Source: Microcella sp. (GTDB lineage: Bacteria > Actinomycetota > Actinomycetes > Actinomycetales > Microbacteriaceae). From it: 6,119 nt of DNA. The stretch spans positions 1 to 6,119 of the forward strand of contig JAIWOM010000093.1 of the NCBI GenBank assembly GCA_020216895.1, written 5' to 3'. The position numbers and the translations under genes were made by a program. Below the pieces are notes generated by a model. It saw only the letters and a list, made by a program, of their open reading frames with translations. It had not been told where the DNA came from and made no database searches. How positions within the stretch are numbered: position 1 is the first letter of the stretch; each line of letters opens with the position of its first letter. Of the stretch, positions 1 through 6,119 are shown one piece after another.

Positions 1-1855
<1,855 letters not shown>

Positions 1856-1856
1856 G

Positions 1857-1861
1857 CCTCC
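1857..1861 (-). promoter_or_regulatory. Shine-Dalgarno GGAGG of uvrB, unusually close to the ATG
   Basis: On the minus strand the sequence between the coaE stop and the uvrB start reads TAG GCTGGAGGC ATG. GGAGG is a good anti-Shine-Dalgarno match, but only one base separates it from the ATG; 5-9 bases are usual. The next in-frame candidate, GTG at codon 7, would be 19 bases away, which is too far. The ATG is therefore kept, and reinitiation by ribosomes finishing coaE is the likely way of starting (inference). Confidence 0.5.
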
Positions 1862-1864
1862 AGC

Positions 1865-2500
1865 CTACGAGGAGGGGTCTGACACTCCGGTGCGAGCGGC
1901 GCGCTCGGCGACGAGGCGCTGCCAGAGGGCATCCACCTGCTCGATGGTGCTCTCGAGCGTGCCGCTCGTGTCGATGACGACGTCGGCGACGGCGAGGCGC
2001 TCATCGTCGCTCGCCTGGGCGGCGACGCGATCGCGGGCGGATGCGGGGTCCATGCCGCGGAGGGCGACCAGCCGCTCGACGCGCAGATCGGCGGGCGCGT
2101 GGACGACGACGATGAGACGGAACTCGTCGGCGGCCCGCGACTCGACCAGGAGCGGGACGTCGTACACGACGATGGCGTCAGGGTCGGCCGCCGCGACCGC
2201 CCGGACGCGCTCGTGGTACAGCCGGCGGACTTCCGGATGCACGATCGCATTCAGGGCGGCACGATCCTCCGGATCACCGAAGATGATCGCTCCCAGCGCG
2301 GCACGGTCGAGAGCTCCCTCGGTGTCGAGCACCTGCGGCCCGAAGCGCTCGACCACGGCCGCGAGCCCCGGGGTGTCGGGGGCGACCGCCTCGCGCGCGA
2401 GCCGATCGGCGTCGATGATGACCGCGCCGTGCTCGGCGAGCCGTGCCGCCACCGTCGACTTGCCCGCGGCGATGCCGCCCGTCAGCCCGATCACATCCAC
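1865..2500 (-). CDS. coaE: Dephospho-CoA kinase
   Basis: CoaE phosphorylates the 3'-hydroxyl of the ribose in dephospho-CoA with ATP, the last step of coenzyme A synthesis in the cytoplasm. The protein has 211 residues, the usual size of a single-domain CoaE. The N-terminal P-loop GGIAAGKS is at 8-15. The DADR signature that follows the first helix is at 30-33, the conserved HP pair at 88-89, and the CoA-side motif YDVPLLVES at 113-121. The lid-like stretch RDRVAAQ at 156-162 leads into the QAS-DDER and VADVVID block (162-177) typical of the family. The start is GTG: an in-frame TAG lies 12 bases upstream (2510-2512), and the only close alternative is GTG two codons on. Mycobacterial CoaE carries an extra GrpB/UPF0157-like C-terminal domain; this one lacks it and ends in a short polar tail. 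It is followed after 9 bases by uvrB and diverges from the DUF4126 gene. Identification is firm. Confidence 0.97.
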   Translation of the reverse strand: MDVIGLTGGIAAGKSTVAARLAEHGAVIIDADRLAREAVAPDTPGLAAVVERFGPQVLDTEGALDRAALGAIIFGDPEDRAALNAIVHPEVRRLYHERVRAVAAADPDAIVVYDVPLLVESRAADEFRLIVVVHAPADLRVERLVALRGMDPASARDRVAAQASDDERLAVADVVIDTSGTLESTIEQVDALWQRLVAERAARTGVSDPSS

Positions 2501-2506
2501 CCGCCG

Positions 2507-2512
2507 ACCCTA
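2507..2512 (-). promoter_or_regulatory. Candidate -10 box (TAGGGT) for coaE-uvrB, leaderless arrangement
   Basis: Reading the minus strand, TAGGGT fits the actinobacterial -10 pattern TANNNT. It is followed by six bases (CGGCGG) and then the GTG start of coaE. That spacing would put the transcription start on or next to the first base of the start codon, as in leaderless actinobacterial mRNAs. The competing reading is that AGGG within this box is a Shine-Dalgarno seven bases from GTG, with the promoter further upstream. No clear -35 box is seen. Confidence 0.4.
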
Positions 2513-2536
2513 TCGGGCGCGTGCGGCGCGAGCGGG

Positions 2537-2542
2537 TAGCAT
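2537..2542 (+). promoter_or_regulatory. Candidate -10 box (TAGCAT) for the DUF4126 gene
   Basis: TAGCAT matches TANNNT and sits 31 bases before the GTG start. It predicts a transcript beginning near 2549 with a leader of about 25 bases that includes the strong ribosome-binding site. No convincing -35 hexamer lies 16-18 bases upstream in this GC-rich spacer, so the call rests on the -10 match and its spacing only. Confidence 0.35.
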
Positions 2543-2560
2543 GACTCGCACTCACCCCGT

Positions 2561-2567
2561 AGGGAGG
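2561..2567 (+). promoter_or_regulatory. Ribosome-binding site AGGGAGG deciding the DUF4126 start
   Basis: AGGGAGG is a near-perfect Shine-Dalgarno with six bases (CCCGCC) before the GTG at 2574. An in-frame ATG exists 33 bases further upstream at 2541. It has no ribosome-binding site, overlaps the putative -10 box and would add eleven polar residues in front of the first membrane helix, so GTG 2574 is the better start. Confidence 0.8.
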
Positions 2568-2573
2568 CCCGCC

Positions 2574-3170
2574 GTGCTCGAACTGCTCACCGGAACCGGA
2601 CTGGCGGTCGCCGCGGGGCTCAATGCCTACATCCCGCTGCTCGTGCTGGGCCTCGCCGGGCGGTTCCTCGACGTCGTCGAGCTGCCGAGCGCCTGGCGCT
2701 GGCTCGAGAACGAGTGGGTGCTGATCATCATCGGCGTGCTGCTCGTGATCGAGCTCGTGGCGGACAAGATCCCGGCGGTGGATTCGATCAACGACTGGCT
2801 GCAGTCGATCGTGCGCCCCGCATCCGGGGGCATCGTCTTCGGCACCGGTGCCGCCACGCAGACCGCCGCCGTGACCGACCCGGCGGCGTTCTTCGAGTCG
2901 AGCGCCTGGGTGCCCGTCGTCGCGGGTATCGTCATCGCGCTGGTCGTGCACGCCGGCAAGATGCTCGTGCGGCCGGCGGCGAACGCGCTCAGCGCCGGCG
3001 CCGCGGCCCCCGCGCTCTCCACGGGCGAAGACATCGGCGCCGTGCTGCTGAGCATCTTCGCGATCCTCATCCCGATCCTCGTGATCGTCGCCCTGGTCGG
3101 GATGGTCGTGCTCGTGGTCTCGATCTTCCGACGACTCCGGCGGCAGCGCCGCTCGGTCGCTCCCGCCTAG
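2574..3170 (+). CDS. DUF4126-family integral membrane protein, function unknown
   Basis: 198 residues, starting at GTG behind a strong ribosome-binding site. The protein is hydrophobic, with probable membrane segments near residues 7-28, 47-63, 112-127 and a long one or a pair at 153-184. A weaker glycine/alanine-rich stretch lies at 85-102. Between the second and third segments is the conserved polar motif ELVADKIPAVDSINDWLQ (60-77), followed by RPASGG. This acidic, proline-containing signature is what I recognise as DUF4126. The tail is strongly basic (FRRLRRQRR, 185-193), suggesting a cytoplasmic C-terminus by the positive-inside rule. No signal peptide cleavage site, transporter motif or catalytic motif is visible, and no biochemical role is established for the family as far as I know. 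It is the only plus-strand gene in the window, divergent from coaE and convergent with rpsA. Codon use looks like its neighbours, so recent transfer is not indicated. Family assignment is by recall of the motif. Confidence 0.85.
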   Translation: MLELLTGTGLAVAAGLNAYIPLLVLGLAGRFLDVVELPSAWRWLENEWVLIIIGVLLVIELVADKIPAVDSINDWLQSIVRPASGGIVFGTGAATQTAAVTDPAAFFESSAWVPVVAGIVIALVVHAGKMLVRPAANALSAGAAAPALSTGEDIGAVLLSIFAILIPILVIVALVGMVVLVVSIFRRLRRQRRSVAPA

Positions 3171-3172
3171 CG

Positions 3173-3203
3173 GCCCGCCGAGCATCGAGAAGCCCGCCGA
3201 GCA
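3173..3203. repeat. Two 12-bp direct repeats GCCCGCCGAGCA just after the DUF4126 stop
   Basis: The exact 12-mer GCCCGCCGAGCA occurs at 3173-3184 and again at 3192-3203, with seven bases between copies. The CCCGCCG core of either copy can pair with CGGCGGG at 3210-3216, giving two alternative 7-bp stems ahead of the main terminator. The repeat could be a local duplication or part of the transcription-end structure. Confidence 0.6.
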
Positions 3204-3222
3204 GCCGACCGGCGGGAACGCG

Positions 3223-3254
3223 GAACGGGCCGCCCCCGAGGGGACGGCCCGTTC
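3223..3254. terminator. Bidirectional stem-loop terminator between DUF4126 and rpsA
   Basis: GAACGGGCCG (3223-3232) and CGGCCCGTTC (3245-3254) form a perfect 10-bp stem. Four more C-G pairs (3233-3236 with 3240-3243) continue inside it after a single bulged A at 3244, closing a three-base loop. Neither strand has a T-run after the stem, a common form in GC-rich actinobacteria. It lies 52 bases past the DUF4126 stop and 19 bases past the rpsA stop, placed to end both convergent transcripts. Confidence 0.8.
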
Positions 3255-3273
3255 ACGTGGTGCGGTGCGGTTG

Positions 3274-4725
3274 TCAGCCGTTGCTGGCGAGCTTCTCGCG
3301 CAGCGCGGCGAGCGACTCGTCGTCGGCAAGGGTGCCGCCGCCGGTCGACTCGGACGAGAAGCTCGAACCGCCGGCAGCCGGCAGGTCGAGGTTGGCCTCG
3401 TCGGCGATCGCCGCGGCGACCTGCTTCTTGTGCGCCTCCCAGCGCGCCTGGGCCGCAGCGTAGTCCTGCTCCCACTTGGCGCGCTGCTCCTCGAAGCCGT
3501 CCTTCCACTCGCCCGACTCCGGGTCGAAGCCCTCGGGGTACTTGTAGTTGCCGGCCTCGTCGTACTCGGTCGGCATGCCGTAGACGGCCGGGTCGAACTC
3601 GGTGCCCTCGGGGTCGACGCCCTCGTTGGCCTGCTTGAGGCTCAGCGAGATGCGGCGGCGCTCGAGGTCGATGTCGATGACCTTGACGAAGACCTCGTCA
3701 CCGACCGACACGACCTGCTCGGCGAGCTCGACGTGCTTGGCCGAGAGCTCCGAGATGTGCACGAGGCCCTCGATGCCGTCCGCCACGCGCACGAAGGCGC
3801 CGAAGGGGACGAGCTTGGTGACCTTGCCCGGCGCGACCTGGCCGATGGCGTGGGTGCGGGCGAAGACCTGCCACGGGTCCTCCTGCGTCGCCTTGAGCGA
3901 CAGCGACACGCGCTCGCGCTCGAGGTCGACCTCGAGGATCTCGACGGTGACCTCCTGGCCGACCTCGACGACCTCGCTGGCGTGCTCGATGTGCTTCCAG
4001 CTGAGCTCCGAGACGTGCACGAGGCCGTCCACGCCGCCCAGGTCGACGAAGGCGCCGAAGTTGACGATCGACGACACGACACCCTTACGGACCTGACCCT
4101 TGGCCAGGTTGTTGAGGAAGGTCGAGCGGCTCTCCGACTGGGTCTGCTCGAGCAGCGCGCGGCGCGAGAGCACGACGTTGTTGCGGTTCTTGTCGAGCTC
4201 GAGGATCTTCGCCTCGATCTCCTGGCCGAGGTACGGCGTGAGGTCGCGGACGCGACGCAGCTCGATGAGCGATGCGGGCAGGAAGCCGCGGAGACCGATG
4301 TCGACGATGAGACCGCCCTTGACGACCTCGATCACGGTGCCGGTGACGACGCCGTCGGCCTCCTTGATCTTCTCGACATCGCCCCAGGCGCGCTCGTACT
4401 GGGCACGCTTCTTGGAGAGGATCAGACGGCCTTCCTTGTCCTCCTTCTGGAGAACGAGGGCCTCGACGGTGTCGCCGAGCGCGACGACCTCGCTGGGATC
4501 GACGTCGTGCTTGATGGAGAGCTCGCGCGAGGGAATGACGCCCTCGGTCTTGAATCCGACGTCGAGGAGGACCTCGTCGCGATCGATCTTGACGACGGTG
4601 CCGTTGATGAGGTCGCCGTCGTTGAAGCTCTTGATGGTCAGTTCGACCGCGGCCAGGAAGTCTTCGGCAGAGCCGATGTCGTTGATGGCGATCTGCGCGG
4701 GGGCCTTGGTCGTTACGGGGGTCAT
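3274..4725 (-). CDS. rpsA: 30S ribosomal protein S1
   Basis: S1 binds mRNA on the small ribosomal subunit and helps load and unfold it for initiation. The protein has 483 residues, very close in length and sequence to mycobacterial RpsA (about 481). The N-terminal segment QIAINDIGSAEDFLAAVELT resembles the helical anchor that in E. coli docks on protein S2. Four S1 (OB-fold) domains follow at about 36-105, 123-188, 209-278 and 296-365. Domains three and four show the clearest RNA-binding signature (NFGAFVDLGGVDGLVHVSEL and PFGAFVRVADGIEGLVHISEL). The tail (366-483) is acidic, aromatic and alanine-rich, ending in the conserved LADDESLAALREKLASNG. Four domains rather than the six of proteobacteria is normal for actinobacteria. 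The ATG is the only methionine that fits the family N-terminus, even though the reading frame stays open far upstream, antisense to nothing and through the leader into the neighbouring gene. Stop is TGA. A 149-bp leader suggests its own promoter. Confidence 0.98.
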   Translation of the reverse strand: MTPVTTKAPAQIAINDIGSAEDFLAAVELTIKSFNDGDLINGTVVKIDRDEVLLDVGFKTEGVIPSRELSIKHDVDPSEVVALGDTVEALVLQKEDKEGRLILSKKRAQYERAWGDVEKIKEADGVVTGTVIEVVKGGLIVDIGLRGFLPASLIELRRVRDLTPYLGQEIEAKILELDKNRNNVVLSRRALLEQTQSESRSTFLNNLAKGQVRKGVVSSIVNFGAFVDLGGVDGLVHVSELSWKHIEHASEVVEVGQEVTVEILEVDLERERVSLSLKATQEDPWQVFARTHAIGQVAPGKVTKLVPFGAFVRVADGIEGLVHISELSAKHVELAEQVVSVGDEVFVKVIDIDLERRRISLSLKQANEGVDPEGTEFDPAVYGMPTEYDEAGNYKYPEGFDPESGEWKDGFEEQRAKWEQDYAAAQARWEAHKKQVAAAIADEANLDLPAAGGSSFSSESTGGGTLADDESLAALREKLASNG

Positions 4726-4735
4726 GTAGTGGGTG

Positions 4736-4739
4736 CTCC
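4736..4739 (-). promoter_or_regulatory. Weak ribosome-binding site of rpsA
   Basis: On the minus strand GGAG is followed by ten bases (CACCCACTAC) and the ATG. Both the four-base match and the long spacing are weak for what should be a highly translated gene, which may mean the leader structure or S1 itself helps initiation (inference). Confidence 0.45.
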
Positions 4740-4740
4740 G

Positions 4741-4804
4741 ATGCGGACAGGAATTCAGGCCAGAGCGACGAACTGCACAGTGTCGCCCGGGCATGCGGAC
4801 AGGA
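4741..4804 (-). repeat. 12-bp direct repeat TCCTGTCCGCAT in the rpsA leader
   Basis: In the rpsA sense direction TCCTGTCCGCAT occurs twice, at 4793-4804 and 4741-4752, with 40 bases between copies. The inner copy abuts the GGAG ribosome-binding site. Between them lies an imperfect hairpin (GCGAC 4765-4769 with GTCGC 4782-4786, plus ACTG/CAGT inside). The role is unknown; it could be a protein- or RNA-binding pair in the leader. Confidence 0.6.
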
Positions 4805-4806
4805 CT

Positions 4807-4858
4807 GTCGTCAAATCGACGACTCTCCAGCCTATCCCGTTGACCCCTCCGCGACCAA
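4807..4858 (-). promoter_or_regulatory. Candidate rpsA promoter and start of its structured leader
   Basis: Minus-strand TTGGTC (4853-4858) and TAGGCT (4829-4834), spaced by 18 bases, resemble a sigma-70-type promoter; the -10 fits TANNNT and the -35 keeps only TTG. Transcription would start near 4822, giving a leader of about 97 bases. The first leader bases contain a perfect 6-bp inverted repeat (GTCGTC 4807-4812, GACGAC 4818-4823, five-base loop). This is a by-eye call and other boxes are possible. Confidence 0.45.
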
Positions 4859-4884
4859 GCCGAGGGCTCGGCGCCTAGCCGAGC
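4859..4884 (-). terminator. Three-arm hairpin over the stop codon of the DUF885 gene
   Basis: Minus-strand order is GCTCGGC (4884-4878), loop TAGGC holding the TAG stop, GCCGAGC (4872-4866), then CTCGGC (4864-4859) followed by TTGG. The middle arm can pair with the first as a perfect 7-bp stem with a five-base loop, or with the third as a shorter stem with a tight loop. It probably ends or weakens the DUF885 transcript. There is no T-run, and its end abuts the proposed rpsA -35 box. Confidence 0.5.
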
Positions 4885-6119
4885 AGCGCCCCGCGCAGGG
4901 TGTCGAGCCCGACGCCGCCGAGGTCGAGCGCGTGCTTGTGGAAGGCCTTGTTCGAGAACGCGGCACCCTGCTTCGCCTTCGCGGCATCCCGGATCTGCTC
5001 CCAGATGCGCTGGCCCACCTTGTACGACGGGGCCTGCCCCGGCCAGCCGAGGTAGCGGTTCACCTCGAAGGTCACGAAGCCGTCGTTCATGTTGACGTTC
5101 TTCCGCATGAACGCGAAGGCGTCCTCGCTCGTCCAGACCGCGCCCGTCTCGGGGTGGATCTTGCCGAGGTGCACGCCGATGTCGAGCACGACACGTGCGG
5201 CGCGCATGCGCTGGCCGTCGAGCATGCCGAGCCGGTCGGCCGGGTCGTCGAGGTAGCCGAGCTCCTCCATGAGCCGCTCCGCGTAGAGGGCCCAGCCCTC
5301 GGCGTGGCCGCTCGTGCCCGCGAGCAAGCGGCGCCACGAGTTCAGCTGCGCCCGGTTGTACACGGCTTGGCCGATCTGCAGGTGGTGACCGGGAACGCCC
5401 TCGTGATACACGGTGGTCGTCTCGCGCCAGGTGTCGAACTCGTCGACACCCTCCGGGATGCTCCACCACATGCGGCCGGGCCGTGAGAAGTCGTCGGTGG
5501 GCCCGGTGTAGTAGATCGCCCCGCCGGGGGTGGGCGCGATCATGCACTCGAGGGCCTTCACCGGCTCGGGGATCTCGAAGTGGGTGCGCGAGAGCTCCTC
5601 GATCGCCGTGTCGCTGAGGTTCTGCATCCACGCCTGCAGTGCCTCGCGGCCGTGTAGCTTGCGCGTGGGATCCTGCTCGAGGTGCGCGATGGCCTCGGCG
5701 ACGGTCGCGCCCGGGAGGATCTCGCCCGCGATGCGGGTCTGCTCCTCGACCATGCGGGCGAGCTCCTCGATGCCCCACTCGTAGGTCTCGTCCAGGTCGA
5801 TGACGGCGCCCAGGAAGCGGCGCGACATGAGCGCGTACAACTCGCGCCCGACGGGGTCGTGCTCGCGGGCGGCGGGCAGCAGCTCCCCCTCCAGGAAGCG
5901 GGCGAAGGCGCCGTACGCCTCGGCGGCTGCGTGCGCATTGCGGTCGAGGTCCGCCTGCAGGGATGCGGGCACGGGCGCCTCGCCCTCCCCCGCGCTCGCG
6001 GCGAACTCGCGGAAGAAGCCGTCGGCGGCCGCCGTGCGGCGGGCCTGCTCGAGCACCTCCTGCACCTGGCGGCGCGCGGGCGTGTTGCCCGCGGCGATGC
6101 CCTCGCGGAGCGTCTCGAT
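4875..6119 (-). CDS. DUF885-family putative zinc metallopeptidase, N-terminus outside window
   Basis: 414 residues and a TAG stop are visible. The frame is open to the right edge (reading IETLREGIAAGNTPAR there), so the start is missing; family members are commonly about 550-600 residues, so perhaps a quarter to a third is absent. The GTG at 6063-6065 is internal and not the start. The visible part shows YHEGVPGHHLQ with the histidine-glutamate core at 239-246 of the fragment (5382-5405), and EGWALYAE at 274-281 (5277-5300). These are the two conserved blocks of the family and the likely source of the zinc ligands and catalytic glutamate. The first is spaced HExxxxHH rather than the textbook HExxH. 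The rest is largely helical and acidic, with no membrane segment; whether there is a signal peptide cannot be seen. A peptidase or carboxypeptidase-like role is inferred from family resemblance; substrate and pathway are unknown. It lies upstream of rpsA on the same strand, 149 bases away. Confidence 0.9.
   Translation of the reverse strand: METLREGIAAGNTPARRQVQEVLEQARRTAAADGFFREFAASAGEGEAPVPASLQADLDRNAHAAAEAYGAFARFLEGELLPAAREHDPVGRELYALMSRRFLGAVIDLDETYEWGIEELARMVEEQTRIAGEILPGATVAEAIAHLEQDPTRKLHGREALQAWMQNLSDTAIEELSRTHFEIPEPVKALECMIAPTPGGAIYYTGPTDDFSRPGRMWWSIPEGVDEFDTWRETTTVYHEGVPGHHLQIGQAVYNRAQLNSWRRLLAGTSGHAEGWALYAERLMEELGYLDDPADRLGMLDGQRMRAARVVLDIGVHLGKIHPETGAVWTSEDAFAFMRKNVNMNDGFVTFEVNRYLGWPGQAPSYKVGQRIWEQIRDAAKAKQGAAFSNKAFHKHALDLGGVGLDTLRGALLG

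Noticed and set aside
2541..2573. ATG at 2541 as the start of the DUF4126 protein
   Set aside because: It has no ribosome-binding site, overlaps the likely -10 box and adds eleven polar residues before the first helix. GTG 2574 has AGGGAGG at ideal spacing.
1856..2573. LexA (SOS) operator upstream of coaE-uvrB
   Set aside because: I looked for a GAAC-N4-GTTC-type palindrome in both spacers and found none. The GAAC/GTTC ends at 3223-3254 belong to the terminator stem and are too far apart.
2274..3329. Minus-strand open frame of 351 codons across the DUF4126 gene and into coaE
   Set aside because: Arg/Asp/His-rich shadow translation that runs through the divergent promoter spacer and overlaps coaE in another frame; no domain or motif is present.
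3265..4878. Open plus-strand frame of 537 codons antisense to rpsA
   Set aside because: Its Asp/Leu/Val-rich product is the complement of Glu/Val-rich S1 codons. It spans the whole rpsA gene, its terminator-side spacer and its leader, which fits a codon-bias shadow, not a gene.
4726..5778. N-terminal extension of rpsA to an upstream start, giving an 834-residue protein
   Set aside because: The extra 351 residues are an Arg-rich out-of-frame reading of the DUF885 gene plus the leader. The ATG at 4725 matches the usual actinobacterial S1 N-terminus and length.

Overview
The window is GC-rich chromosomal DNA of core-genome type. It holds five protein genes, four on the minus strand and one on the plus strand. 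The same-strand order rpsA, coaE, uvrB, a 483-residue ribosomal protein S1 with four S1 domains, and UvrB and S1 sequences close to the mycobacterial proteins all point to an actinobacterium. The UvrB N-terminus reads to me like Microbacteriaceae (Leifsonia/Microbacterium relatives). That genus-level placement is inference from memory, not from a search.

Layout from left to right. Positions 1-1855 (minus) carry uvrB, cut by the left edge so that its C-terminal UVR-motif region is missing. Nine bases upstream lies coaE (1865-2500, minus), dephospho-CoA kinase, in the same frame and probably translated from the same message. A 73-bp divergent spacer (2501-2573) holds candidate promoters for both sides. 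It is followed by a plus-strand gene for a small DUF4126-family membrane protein (2574-3170). This gene converges on rpsA across a 103-bp spacer (3171-3273) that contains two 12-bp direct repeats and a strong two-way stem-loop terminator. rpsA (3274-4725, minus) is preceded by a 149-bp leader and promoter region with several small inverted repeats and a 12-bp direct repeat. The right end (4875-6119, minus) is the C-terminal part of a DUF885-family putative zinc peptidase whose start lies outside the window.

How the genes relate: S1 (translation), CoaE (last step of coenzyme A synthesis) and UvrB (nucleotide excision repair) are unrelated housekeeping functions kept together by conserved gene order. 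Here the cluster is interrupted between rpsA and coaE by the opposite-strand DUF4126 gene, so coaE-uvrB needs its own promoter. No mobile element, CRISPR array, tRNA, rRNA or phage gene is visible, and no stretch over 300 bp lacks a gene. I do not see a convincing new multi-gene system. The most interesting items are regulatory-scale: the rpsA leader, the possibly leaderless coaE start, and a three-arm hairpin over the DUF885 stop codon.
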